Source of the DNA: DATFVA01 sp963745945
GTDB lineage: Bacteria > Bacteroidota > Ignavibacteria > Ignavibacteriales > Ignavibacteriaceae
Assembly: GCA_963745945.1 (NCBI GenBank)
Contig: CAVUZG010000007.1
Coordinates: 1 to 64,000 of the forward strand
Direction of reading: 5' to 3'
DNA: 64,000 bases
Part shown: in pieces, positions 1 through 7,671 of the stretch
Position numbering within the stretch: position 1 is the stretch's first letter
How the letters are laid out: every line of letters starts with the position of its first letter
The notes under the pieces: model-generated
What the model was told of the DNA's origin: nothing
The model's input: only the letters and a program-made list of their open reading frames with translations
Database searches by the model: none
Program-made: the position numbers and the translations under genes

Positions 1-32
1 CACCTTCAATGGCTCACATGCCATTGAAGGTG
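1..32. repeat. Perfect 12-bp inverted repeat at the window edge
   Basis: Bases 1-12 and 21-32 are exact reverse complements, separated by an 8-base loop. There is no T-run on either side, so a simple intrinsic terminator is not well supported. It lies beyond the katG terminator and at the first base of the window, so it may be the end of a neighbouring element or a contig-end foldback. Confidence 0.6.
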
Positions 33-81
33 CCTTATGTGTTTTGGCTCCGATTCTGTGACCGGCAGACTGTAAGGGCCT

Positions 82-121
82 AAAGAAAGGGCGGCGTTTC
101 AAGAGTATTGAAACGCCGCCC
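82..121 (-). terminator. Intrinsic terminator of katG
   Basis: A 14-bp perfect GC-rich stem (89-102 with 108-121) closes a 5-base loop. On the minus strand it is followed by a T-rich stretch (TTTCTTT). It lies about 130 bases past the katG stop and no other gene intervenes. Confidence 0.8.
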
Positions 122-250
122 TCATATGTTGCTAATAGCCTCCGTGAGCGTTCAAAACATCCGTCAGTTCGTGGCGGTTATCGCTTCCTGATCATCCGAT
201 TTGCAGTTCAGAATACGCTTCAGAAGCCCTCGAAGACGTTTATGCTACGA

Positions 251-2458
251 TCAGGCGAGGTCGAAGCGGTCAAGGTTCATTACCTTGTTCCACACCGCTA
301 CAAAGTCGTGCAGGAACTTCTCCTGGGAGTCCTCACATCCATAGACTTCCGCCAAGGCCCGGAGTTGGGAGTTCGAACCGAAGATGAGGTCGACACGGGT
401 GCCGGTCCACTTGAGTTCGCCCGTTGCGCGATCACGACCCTCGAACACGTCTTCGTCTTCCGAGGTTGCCTTCCACGTCGTGCTCATGTCGAGCAGATTC
501 ACGAAGAAGTCATTGGTGAGCGTCTCCGGCCGCTTGGTGAAGACACCGTGCTGGGACTGTCCGAAGTTGGCATTCAAGACGCGCATACCGCCAACGAGAA
601 CCGTCATCTCAGGAGCGGTCAGCGTCAGCAGTTGCGCCCGATCAACCAGCAGTTCCTCTGCCGATACGGCGTATTTGGTCTTGAGGTAGTTACGGAACCC
701 GTCTGCAGCCGGTTCGAGTACGGCGAATGATACCGCGTCGGTTTGCTCCTGCGACGCATCCGTGCGTCCCGGCGTGAAGGGAACGGTCACATCGTGACCG
801 GCATTCTTCGCTGCTTGCTCGACACCTGCGCATCCGCCCAGGACAATCAAGTCGGCGAGCGAAACCATCTTCCCGCCTGACTGCGCGCTGTTGAATTCCT
901 TTTGGATTCCCTCAAGGGTCTCCAGCACCTTCTTCAGTTGGGCCGGCTGGTTGACTTCCCAATCCTTTTGCGGCGCAAGACGGATGCGCGCCCCGTTCGC
1001 ACCGCCGCGCTTGTCGGAGCCACGGAACGTGGATGCCGAGGCCCAGGCGGTTGAGACCAGTTCCGGGATCGACAGGCCCGAGGCAAGGATCTTGCCCTTG
1101 AGGTCTGCGATGTCCTGCGCGTCGATCAGTTCATGATCGACTGCGGGCACCGGGTCTTGCCAGATCAGTTCCTCTGTCGGGACCTCCGGGCCGAGATAGC
1201 GCGAACGGGGGCCCATGTCGCGGTGGGTCAGCTTGAACCACGCCCGGGCAAAGGCGTCCTTGAATTCCTCGGGGTTCTTCAGGTAGCGTCGTGCGATGGG
1301 CTCGTAGATCGGGTCGAACTTCAGCGAGAGGTCCGCCGTGGTCATCATCGGCCGATGCTTCTTCGACGGGTCGTGGGCGTCAACGATCATGTCCCTTTCG
1401 TCTACATCTTTGGCCAGCCATTGGTGCGCACCTGCCGGGCTCTTGACCAGCTCCCATTCGTATTTGAACAGTACCCTCAGATAGCCCAAGTCCCATTTGG
1501 TCGGGTTCGGCTTCCAGGCGCCCTCGATGCCGCTGCCGATCGTATCGCCGCCTTTGCCGCTGCCGAAGCTGCTCTTCCAGCCGAGGCCCTGCTCCTCGAT
1601 GCGGGCGGCCTCGGGTTCGGGACCCACATGCGCGGCATCGCCGGCGCCGTGACACTTGCCGAAGGTGTGCCCGCCGGCGACGAGCGCGACGGTCTCTTCG
1701 TCGTTCATGGCCATGCGTGCGAAGGTCTCTCGAACGTCACGGCCAGAGGCGATTGGATCAGGGTTGCCGTCCGGGCCTTCAGGGTTCACGTAAATCAGGC
1801 CCATCTGCACGGCAGCAAGGGGATTTTCGAGGTCCCGGTCGCCGGTGTAACGGCTCTTGGGCTTGTCACTAGTCGCCAGCCATTCATCTTCGGCACCCCA
1901 GTAGACATCCTCTTCCGGCTCCCATATGTCTTCGCGCCCGCCGCCGAAGCCGAAGGTCTTGAATCCCATGGACTCAAGCGCGCAGTTGCCGGCAAGGATC
2001 ATGAGGTCGGCCCAGGAGATCTTGTTGCCGTATTTCTGCTTGATCGGCCAGAGAAGCCGGCGCGCCTTGTCGAGGTTCACGTTGTCCGGCCAGCTGTTGA
2101 GGGGCGCAAAGCGCTGGTTGCCGGACCCCCCGCCCCCGCGGCCGTCGCCCATTCGGTAGGTACCGGCACTGTGCCACGCCATCCGGATGAAGAGCCCCCC
2201 GTAGTGACCATAATCGGCCGGCCACCAGTCCTGGGAGTCGGTCATCAGCGCATAGAGGTCCTTTTTCAGGGCCTCAAGGTCGAGTTTCTTGAATTCCTCA
2301 GCGTAGTTGAACGCCTCGCCCATCGGATTGCTCATGTGAGAGTTCTGATGAAGAATCTTGAGGTTCAACTGGTTCGGCCACCAGTCCCGAATCGACGTGC
2401 CACCGCCGGCAATAGGTTTTTTAGCGCCCGTTACCGGGCACTTGCTATCTTCATTCAT
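251..2458 (-). CDS. katG: Catalase-peroxidase KatG
   Basis: Bifunctional haem enzyme that removes hydrogen peroxide by catalase and peroxidase reactions. The 735-residue length is normal for the family. The distal Arg92-Trp95-His96 triad is present in the RMAWHS motif. The Trp95-Tyr223-Met249 residues that form the KatG covalent adduct are all in place, and His264 in GGHTFGKCH is the proximal haem ligand. A duplicated, inactive C-terminal domain follows. A strong AAAGGAGGA ribosome site precedes the ATG. The gene is strikingly GC-rich compared with perR directly upstream and nearly all the rest of the window, which suggests separate acquisition. A PerR-type box sits in its promoter. The long open frames on the opposite strand are GC-driven shadows. 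Confidence 0.97.
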   Translation of the reverse strand: MNEDSKCPVTGAKKPIAGGGTSIRDWWPNQLNLKILHQNSHMSNPMGEAFNYAEEFKKLDLEALKKDLYALMTDSQDWWPADYGHYGGLFIRMAWHSAGTYRMGDGRGGGGSGNQRFAPLNSWPDNVNLDKARRLLWPIKQKYGNKISWADLMILAGNCALESMGFKTFGFGGGREDIWEPEEDVYWGAEDEWLATSDKPKSRYTGDRDLENPLAAVQMGLIYVNPEGPDGNPDPIASGRDVRETFARMAMNDEETVALVAGGHTFGKCHGAGDAAHVGPEPEAARIEEQGLGWKSSFGSGKGGDTIGSGIEGAWKPNPTKWDLGYLRVLFKYEWELVKSPAGAHQWLAKDVDERDMIVDAHDPSKKHRPMMTTADLSLKFDPIYEPIARRYLKNPEEFKDAFARAWFKLTHRDMGPRSRYLGPEVPTEELIWQDPVPAVDHELIDAQDIADLKGKILASGLSIPELVSTAWASASTFRGSDKRGGANGARIRLAPQKDWEVNQPAQLKKVLETLEGIQKEFNSAQSGGKMVSLADLIVLGGCAGVEQAAKNAGHDVTVPFTPGRTDASQEQTDAVSFAVLEPAADGFRNYLKTKYAVSAEELLVDRAQLLTLTAPEMTVLVGGMRVLNANFGQSQHGVFTKRPETLTNDFFVNLLDMSTTWKATSEDEDVFEGRDRATGELKWTGTRVDLIFGSNSQLRALAEVYGCEDSQEKFLHDFVAVWNKVMNLDRFDLA

Positions 2459-2489
2459 AAGGTATCCTCCTTTCGTTGTCTGAACTTAT

Positions 2490-2523
2490 GCACCGAGCTG
2501 CTATGGATATAGTCCCTCGGTGC
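2490..2523 (-). promoter_or_regulatory. Stem-loop in the katG mRNA leader
   Basis: GCACCGAG at 2490-2497 pairs exactly with CTCGGTGC at 2516-2523. A nested CTAT/ATAG pairing lies in the loop. It is between the predicted start of transcription (about 2550) and the ribosome site. It could stabilise the mRNA or modulate translation; this function is inferred. Confidence 0.5.
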
Positions 2524-2557
2524 CCATCTATATAGTTAACTTTAATAGAAATACAAT

Positions 2558-2578
2558 ATTATATGATAATGACTATCA
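2558..2578 (-). promoter_or_regulatory. katG promoter -10 with Fur/PerR-type box
   Basis: On the minus strand a perfect TATAAT lies at 2563-2558. Immediately upstream, 2564-2578 (TGATAATGACTATCA) matches the 7-1-7 Fur-family consensus TGATAATnATTATCA at all but one position. Binding there would block the polymerase, which fits derepression of katG when PerR is oxidised. No good -35 element is seen. Confidence 0.75.
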
Positions 2579-2597
2579 ATAAATGGCAAAAAATATA

Positions 2598-3041
2598 TTA
2601 AACTTTCTCTGCCATACAATTGCTGCATATACCGAAAAAGTCCAACCTATGGTTCAAAATTTTAAAATTAGTCTCTAATGCGACCTCTTTTTTCATTTCA
2701 TCCAGGCTATCCAGGTCCGGGTCGACAATTTTTTTACACTTGATACAGATGACATGTGGATGGGAATAAGGCCTATTTCCATCATATCGGTTGCTCCCAT
2801 CCGGGAACCCTAACTCAAGAACTTCTCCAACTGACTTTATTAATACAATATTTCTGTATACAGTGGCAAGACTCATGGTCGGAAAGTCTTCTTTTATCTG
2901 TACATGGATATTTTCAACACTGGGATGGCCTTCACTTTTGGCAAGAATTTTAACGATAGCCAGCCGCTGAGGCGTTATCTTGTTGCCATTATCCCTTAAT
3001 TTTTGGATGATGCTTTCAAATCTTTTTTTATGGTTTGCCAA
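2598..3041 (-). CDS. perR: Fur-family peroxide-responsive repressor, PerR-like
   Basis: A 147-residue metal-dependent winged-helix repressor. The N-terminal DNA-binding domain contains the family's TPQRLAIVKIL and SLATVYRN segments. The C-terminal domain has two CxxC pairs (CIKC near residue 99 and CSNC near 139) for structural zinc. The sensing-site segment reads KIVDPD, with Asp where PerR has Asp and Fur usually has Glu, supporting PerR rather than Fur. It is predicted to start at TTG (3041), with AAAGAGG six bases upstream; no in-frame ATG fits. It lies just upstream of katG on the same strand, and both promoters carry matching boxes, so autoregulation and control of katG are likely. Confidence 0.88.
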   Translation of the reverse strand: MANHKKRFESIIQKLRDNGNKITPQRLAIVKILAKSEGHPSVENIHVQIKEDFPTMSLATVYRNIVLIKSVGEVLELGFPDGSNRYDGNRPYSHPHVICIKCKKIVDPDLDSLDEMKKEVALETNFKILNHRLDFFGICSNCMAEKV

Positions 3042-3062
3042 CTGAAGCCTCTTTATCCTAAA

Positions 3063-3104
3063 TAATAATCATTTTCATTTAACATTAATTTTCTTTTCAG
3101 TCAA
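3063..3104 (-). promoter_or_regulatory. perR promoter with Fur/PerR-type box
   Basis: On the minus strand TTGACT (3104-3099) and TTAAAT (3082-3077) are 16 bases apart. The box TAATAATCATTTTCA at 3063-3077 matches the 7-1-7 Fur-family consensus at 12 of 14 informative positions and overlaps the end of the -10. This arrangement is typical of an autoregulated perR. A weaker half-site lies around 3143-3150. Confidence 0.6.
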
Positions 3105-3222
3105 CTCCTATTTCAATCGTTCACATATGATAACTTCAAATGTGATAATCATAAGAGAATTGGCGCCTTTCGATGTCTAATCGTCTTCCTCCGTTATCGT
3201 GTAATATGTGGCTCATTCAATA

Positions 3223-3474
3223 TTATTTCTTAAACCTTTTGCGTCCAAATATTCCAAGACCTACCAGGCCAGAGCCAAGCAGTATAAGTGTGGCGGGCTC
3301 GGGTACCGGGATAGGACCAGTATTCTCTGTAGATCCCGTAACATCAGAAGTGGCAACTGATGTTGAAGTTGTTGATTTAAAGCTTGAAGTGGTTGCCGGA
3401 TCATCAGATGAAGGGCAACCTACAATTCCAAAAAACATAATCACAACACATAAAACCATAAAAAATTTCTTCAT
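3223..3474 (-). CDS. Small PEP-CTERM protein with lipoprotein-like leader
   Basis: An 83-residue exported protein of unknown role. The N-terminus is a signal peptide ending in a lipobox-like IVGC (Cys20). A low-complexity Ser/Thr-rich stretch fills the middle. The C-terminus is a textbook PEP-CTERM sorting tag: VPEPAT, a hydrophobic helix, then a basic GRKRFKK tail. In organisms with exosortase/EpsH the tag directs cleavage and surface attachment or release. No exosortase gene is in the window. Having both a lipobox and a PEP-CTERM tag in so short a protein is unusual. A GGGG-containing ribosome site precedes the ATG. Confidence 0.8.
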   Translation of the reverse strand: MKKFFMVLCVVIMFFGIVGCPSSDDPATTSSFKSTTSTSVATSDVTGSTENTGPIPVPEPATLILLGSGLVGLGIFGRKRFKK

Positions 3475-3570
3475 CTGTTTTCCCCTTTATTATAGAAAAT
3501 GTAAATATAATAACTCCCAGTTCGGCTTTATCCTGGAAGCATAATTATACTTAACTATGATTATATAGAT

Positions 3571-3873
3571 TTAATTATTTTTTCCGGTAACATATATAAT
3601 GTTGTTGTTAGTCCCGAAGCAATTGGGACTTAGTTGATCATTTTGTGGATCTTCTTTCCATTGACCGTCAACCATAAACTTGTATTCGTATTTTCCGGGA
3701 GGAATTATCACGTTCCTGATCCACGTCCCGTTTTCATCGCTTTTCATAGGGTGAGTTTTCGGATTCCATTTGTTAAAATCCCCTATCAAAAAGACCTCAT
3801 TGGCATCGGCGTTTTCAAGTGAAAATGTCACCTTCCGCCGTTTAATTCCCTGGCTTGTTTTGAGTCTTACCAT
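3571..3873 (-). CDS. Glycogen-binding (CBM48/AMPK-type) domain protein
   Basis: A 100-residue single-domain protein that matches the early-set carbohydrate-binding module found in AMPK beta subunits and at the N-terminus of branching enzymes. Diagnostic segments are VFLIGDFNKWNP near residues 27-38 and PPGKYEYKFMVDGQWKEDP near residues 58-77, with the conserved Trp and Lys residues that contact glucans. There is no catalytic domain or signal peptide, so it probably binds glycogen or acts as a scaffold in the cytoplasm. AAGGAGG precedes the ATG. No glycogen genes are nearby. Confidence 0.85.
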   Translation of the reverse strand: MVRLKTSQGIKRRKVTFSLENADANEVFLIGDFNKWNPKTHPMKSDENGTWIRNVIIPPGKYEYKFMVDGQWKEDPQNDQLSPNCFGTNNNIIYVTGKNN

Positions 3874-4206
3874 TTTATACCTCCTTAAATAACACTGATG
3901 AATTCAAAAACATAAAATATCTGTGCTTCCTATCTATTAGATCAGCAAATCACATTATGCTCTTTCACAAATTGGAAATAATCTTTAATTAATGAAATAC
4001 TTTATTTTTATCAGAAATTTTCAACCCCAAGGCCAAAAGGATTTTCGTTTTGTTTCCACTCTGCAGGGTTTACCTTGCTCTATTCTTTTAAGGGTGAGTG
4101 ATGATATATTTGACTTTCTAGCGAGTTATGAAGGTATAAACTCAAACCAAACAAAAGGGCATCCCTTCAAGTATAGAAGGAATGCCCTTTTTACTAGAAT
4201 ATAAGG
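3874..4206. other. Intergenic stretch between the CBM48 gene and csp
   Basis: About 330 AT-rich bases. Apart from the csp terminator near its right end I see no convincing gene. The open frame at 3992-4204 on the plus strand has no recognisable domain and runs through the terminator. Confidence 0.6.
4154..4190 (-). terminator. Intrinsic terminator of the cold-shock gene
   Basis: AAAGGGCAT and CCTTC segments pair with GAAGG and ATGCCCTTT across a short AT loop, with one internal mismatch. The minus-strand copy runs into TTTTG just after the csp stop at 4207. The plus-strand side also has a T-run, so it may work both ways. Confidence 0.75.
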
Positions 4207-4407
4207 TTAAATCACAGTGACATTTGCAGCGGAAGGACCTTTTTGTCCTTGTTCAATGTCAAAGGAAACTCGGTCTCCTTCATTGAGGTATTTAAAACCG
4301 TCTGCATTGATTGCAGAACGATGAACAAAAACGTCCGCTCCGTCTTCCTGCTCAATGAATCCGAACCCTTTATGGTCATTAAACCACTTAACAGTTCCAT
4401 TGGTCAT
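4207..4407 (-). CDS. Cold-shock domain protein (CspA family)
   Basis: A 66-residue single OB-fold protein that binds single-stranded RNA and DNA and acts as an RNA chaperone. Both ribonucleoprotein motifs are intact: KGFGFIEQ near residues 13-20 and DVFVHRSAI near residues 25-33. Length matches the family. GGGAGGA lies upstream of the ATG. The roughly 150-base upstream region is long enough for the cold-responsive leader common in this family, but I cannot confirm such a leader from the sequence. It has its own terminator and seems monocistronic. Confidence 0.95.
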   Translation of the reverse strand: MTNGTVKWFNDHKGFGFIEQEDGADVFVHRSAINADGFKYLNEGDRVSFDIEQGQKGPSAANVTVI

Positions 4408-4778
4408 AATAACATCCTCCCTTCTAAAATATTTTCAACGTAACAAACTGGAGGGTGCCACTTTGGCAAATGGATTGTTCCTTCAGAGAAAAACCGTCCC
4501 GCAGATTAAGCAGGACTTAATCAATTAAATATATAATAATCTTCATTTGGAAAGAAAGCAAGCTAAATATTTGTTTTTTTTAAAAAATATTGTTAAATAT
4601 GCATTTAAACATGCAAATACGAAACGTTAAGTGAACACCGCCAGAGCTGAGTACGTCCACCCAAAACCACACCTTTTCGCGATAGAAAACAAATGCCAAT
4701 CTGAATCGAAAGTTGTGATAACTGGCTACTTTTTGCCACCATTCACAACACCAATTTACATAAAAATTTAATATTAAA
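4408..4778. other. Upstream region of csp with a possible mobile-element trace
   Basis: About 370 bases. The first part is the presumed csp promoter and leader; an AT-rich TATATATT block lies near 4530-4540. From about 4600 to 4750 the minus strand encodes a 78-codon open frame (4580-4816) with a segment VASYHNFRFRLAF. A related segment recurs at about 5350-5400. I suspect a decayed insertion-sequence end or repeat rather than a gene. Confidence 0.35.
4695..4745 (-). repeat. Degenerate repeat, copy A
   Basis: The minus strand reads VASYHNFRFRLAF in one frame. The matching segment at about 5350-5400 reads MASKHNFQFRLEI in the same orientation. Eight of 13 residues agree and the DNA shares CACAACTTTC. 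The two copies flank the PNPOx-like gene. The similarity is weak and could be chance. Confidence 0.3.
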
Positions 4779-5267
4779 TTATATTTGGCTAATTTCCTGC
4801 ATAGCCGCTTTTTCAAATTCGATCGCCTTTTCCGATCGTGGGGTGGATCGCGGACCGGATTTTATGCTTTGGGCTGGAGATGTATCTCTTTTTATCCCGG
4901 TAACATCGATTTTAAGAGCGAGCATTGCAGCATTGCATTCCAGAGGCTCCTTAGCAATTTTTCCCCGCCCCAAAATACCGAACCCAATATCTCCTTCGTA
5001 AAGAACTTCTATTATAAGACGCCCATCCCTTTTAATATTAGCAACCGTCTGAGAGGTTTTCACCATGCCAGCGATAATAGTCTTATTATCTTTGCTGTAA
5101 AATAATGACATGGGAGCTGTATTCGGTGAGCCATCCTCATTGACAGTTCCAACAATCGATATCACCCGATTCGGGTTGTCATTAAAGAGTCTGCCTAGAT
5201 CAATAACCGTCTCCTCCCCTTTGTATGAGATACTTATCACCAGATTATCGGAAACAAGTTTTGCCAT
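4779..5267 (-). CDS. Pyridoxamine 5'-phosphate oxidase-like flavin-binding protein
   Basis: A protein of about 162 residues resembling the split-barrel FMN-binding PNPOx-like family. Typical features are an N-terminal barrel strand with VNEDGSPNTAPMSLFY near residues 41-56, a KTSQTVANIKRDGRL segment near residues 69-83, then a short helical C-terminal part. Members reduce or bind small cofactors, and the substrate cannot be told from sequence. I chose the ATG at 5267 because AAGGAGGA lies at ideal spacing; an upstream in-frame ATG at 5294 has no such site. The gene is flanked by two similar short segments (see repeats). Confidence 0.7.
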   Translation of the reverse strand: MAKLVSDNLVISISYKGEETVIDLGRLFNDNPNRVISIVGTVNEDGSPNTAPMSLFYSKDNKTIIAGMVKTSQTVANIKRDGRLIIEVLYEGDIGFGILGRGKIAKEPLECNAAMLALKIDVTGIKRDTSPAQSIKSGPRSTPRSEKAIEFEKAAMQEISQI

Positions 5268-5349
5268 GAAATTCCTCCTTGCCTTAAGGTTCATCCAGCT
5301 TAATAATTAATAACAGGTTTATTGCCTCAATCGTGAATCGTATAAAATT

Positions 5350-5400
5350 GAAGATCTCAAGCCGAAATTGAAAGTTGTGTTTACTTGCCATGAACACAGG
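5350..5400 (-). repeat. Degenerate repeat, copy B
   Basis: Partner of the segment at 4695-4745, in the same orientation and about 650 bases away, reading MASKHNFQFRLEI on the minus strand. It sits in the intergenic stretch between DUF502 and the PNPOx-like gene. Confidence 0.3.
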
Positions 5401-5455
5401 TTCAAGAATTTCAATTTCCAGTACATATATCTTATTTCTTACGAAAATGCAAAAA

Positions 5456-5481
5456 GGCAAATCCTGTGAAATGGATTTGCC
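5456..5481 (-). terminator. Intrinsic terminator downstream of the DUF502 gene
   Basis: A perfect 9-bp stem (GGCAAATCC with GGATTTGCC) closes an 8-base loop. On the minus strand it is followed by TTTTT. It lies about 185 bases beyond the DUF502 stop. Confidence 0.75.
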
Positions 5482-5665
5482 CTGTTGAAAATTGCAGATA
5501 TGCAATCAGGGCCAAGATGACAGACACATCTAAGGATTTTGAGGTGGATGATATTTTCATCTTATGGCAAATATCTGCAGGTCATTGTAGATGATTTGTG
5601 CATGCTCTGCACCAACGTCCCCCATATAACCTGATTCCTTTTTTAAACAAGCGGATTTTAATTGA

Positions 5666-6286
5666 TTACGCTTGCTTGCCTTCCGGTATTTGGTGAAAAG
5701 CATCCAGAAGGGGTTTTGAACCCACTCCGCAGCTAATAACGGATCTAAGGGCATTCTCGACCGACACCGTTACAGGATGAACATATTGTTGCTGTAAGTG
5801 AAAAATGAAACCGGTAGTCGGATTTGGGCCACATGGAACAAATACAGTATATATGTCATCCGGATGCTTATCGATGACAAACCCTGTCATTAGCGTATCA
5901 TTCTCAAATGCCTGAACCAGAGCCACCGAGGAAAAAGGATACTTTTTTCTGTCGAAAATCTGCGCTACCGTCGACTTAATTATACCAAATCCGGGAACAA
6001 ACTTCGAAAGACTCTTTTCAAAGTGCCCACGAAAAAATTGCCCTAACTTAGTCTTTACGATAACCCCAATGAGGAAACATGATGATAATATGATTCCTAA
6101 AACGATCGCTTCTGCAGCAAGCTCTTGGAATTGAGACCTTGCAGCCACCAATTGTGTAAGTGGTTGAATGATCTTAATTACAAAATTAAAAATCCATTTG
6201 AAAATCAAAATTGTGATTGTGACTGGCAGAATAACAGCTAATCCACCAATCAACGACGTTTTAATAAAAGTTTTTATTCTTTCCAT
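5666..6286 (-). CDS. DUF502 family membrane protein
   Basis: A 206-residue inner-membrane protein. Two predicted membrane helices lie near residues 12-34 and 57-76. They are followed by a soluble domain with the family's FPGFGIIKST-like segment (here VPGFGIIKST) and the characteristic FVPCGPNPTTGFIF stretch near residues 148-161. DUF502 has no established biochemical role; its members are widespread in Gram-negative bacteria. GAGGGAAA precedes the ATG. The gene appears monocistronic with its own terminator. Confidence 0.88.
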   Translation of the reverse strand: MERIKTFIKTSLIGGLAVILPVTITILIFKWIFNFVIKIIQPLTQLVAARSQFQELAAEAIVLGIILSSCFLIGVIVKTKLGQFFRGHFEKSLSKFVPGFGIIKSTVAQIFDRKKYPFSSVALVQAFENDTLMTGFVIDKHPDDIYTVFVPCGPNPTTGFIFHLQQQYVHPVTVSVENALRSVISCGVGSKPLLDAFHQIPEGKQA

Positions 6287-6695
6287 AATTCAGTTTCCCT
6301 CTTTCGTTTTCGTACTGTTATTTATTTGATAATAGATAATACGGTAACGGATAGGGAGCAATCCCGCTCTCTCTGCCGTATCTTTCAGGAGGTTTATTTC
6401 TGGCTTCCACTTGATTTGGGGCCATGCCAACTACTTGGCATTATAAACAATCATCAATATTTTGATGCAATATTTCGTTGTAACACCCTATTTGGGGGTT
6501 AAAATGGCACGATTAAGATAAGGACAGATATGGCACGCACCAAAAGACATTTTATTCCAGGTTATGTCTTTATGTTCCAACCTGTGATCACTCGCCAGTA
6601 TGTCAAGTTTCACAATTTATCAAGTATGTTGATAATAACTAAATTTAATCAGGGCCTCTTAAAACCGATGTAAATAGTTATACACAACGGGGGCT
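6287..6695. other. Intergenic stretch with a transposase remnant
   Basis: About 410 bases. The only interpretable content is the short remnant described at 6530-6673. I see no other gene, RNA or strong hairpin. Confidence 0.5.
6530..6673 (+). pseudogene. Remnant of a REP-associated (RayT/Y1-type) transposase N-terminus
   Basis: A 47-codon open frame begins MARTKRHFIPGYVF. This closely resembles the conserved start of REP-associated tyrosine transposases, in which a basic MAR-K/R-R segment is followed by a FIPGYV or FPGA-Y motif. The rest of the frame has no similarity I recognise, and the catalytic HUH and Tyr segments are absent. It is most likely a decayed fragment. The call rests on about 14 residues and may be wrong. 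Confidence 0.4.
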
Positions 6696-7657
6696 TCAGC
6701 AGCGTCCCGATGTTTGGCGCTTCCACGTGTGGCGCAAGAGCTTCATCGGCGGATCCTCCCCCTGAAACTGCCAGTCCCAGGATTTCTCAATGAAATAGCA
6801 CTCAATCATGGTGCTGGTGACAAGAGGGTGACGTGACAGACAGCGAGTGATGCGCCAGACCAACTTGGGGTTGGTGTACAGGCCGCGAAGCATCCTTGCC
6901 ATACGATAATCGTTAGCGATCTTATAGCCCAATGACCCGTCCATTTCCGTTAGCAGAGAGAAATAGGGTCTGGCACACTCTTCCAACTGGCCTTCGACCG
7001 GATAGTATCCGCCCATCCAGTTGTGTAGCAGGCTGAAGTGCCGACGATCCGAACCGCGTGGTTGGAGATACCACGGGGTCAGCAGATATTCCGGCTTGAC
7101 CTCGCGTTTGACATGAATTGCTGTCGTCACGTAGCGAGCCTCTATCGATCGGGGGTCGAGCACTTTGTGAGCGATCGCAAAAGACTCATGGTAAAGCGGC
7201 TTCATCCTGTTGGATTGAACATCCTCAGGTTGCACCCAATGCTCCAGAGACCCGTTCGCAATCACACCGTCGAATTGCCCGTGCCACTGGGTAGCTTCCA
7301 GGAGGTCTCGATACGTGCAGCAGTATACCTCCAAGCCGTTGTCGTTGCAATACTTCACTTGCTCTGGCGAAACATTGACGCCCACCGCACGGGCGCCCCG
7401 CTGCCGCGCTAGTCTCAACAAGTGCCCATAACCGCAGCCTATCTCCAGCAAGCGAAAGCCTGGATGGCTGCAACCTACCTGATCCAGAAGTAGTTGAGCT
7501 GCCGCTCGATTCCCTCCTCGAGCGTCGTGTCGCTTGGCCGGTATTCGCCATTGGCAAGATCTCGGATGCCCACCGCTTCGGCGGCATGTACAAGCGTGTA
7601 GCAGAGTTTCACCAGCTTGGTGGGCGCAAAACGCAAGGTGGGTTGGGGAAGTGTCAT
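6696..7657 (-). CDS. SAM-dependent methyltransferase, cyclopropane-fatty-acid-synthase-like, frameshifted
   Basis: A class I methyltransferase of the CFA/mycolic-acid type, which would alkylate unsaturated lipid chains or related substrates using SAM. The SAM site reads LLEIGCGYGHLL, followed by AVGVNVSPEQVKYC. A downstream IANGSLEHWVQPED segment and aromatic-rich C-terminal half fit the family. The true N-terminus starts at ATG 7657 (MTLPQPTLRF...) in a different frame from the body. Restoring one C in TTCTGG near 7486-7489 joins RQLNYF to LDQVGC and gives about 320 residues. So it is either a pseudogene or carries a one-base sequencing error. The gene is GC-rich and stands out from both flanks. 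Confidence 0.78.
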
Positions 7658-7671
7658 GCGCGCAGGAAGTT

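Larger units (their letters stand above)
5268..5665. other. Intergenic stretch between PNPOx-like and DUF502 genes
   Basis: About 400 bases with no convincing gene. It holds the ribosome site of the PNPOx-like gene, the degenerate repeat copy B, and the DUF502 terminator at 5456-5481. Confidence 0.6.

Noticed and set aside
1133..2512. A 459-codon plus-strand frame opposite katG
   Set aside because: It is antisense to a clear KatG and its length comes from GC-rich third positions. It lacks a ribosome site and any domain.
3121..3155. A further Fur-type box upstream of perR
   Set aside because: Only one half-site (TGATAAT) is good; the other half is degenerate and it lies upstream of the predicted -35.
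3173..3544. A 123-codon plus-strand frame over the PEP-CTERM gene
   Set aside because: It is a shadow of the minus-strand protein, which has a signal peptide, a sorting tag and a ribosome site.
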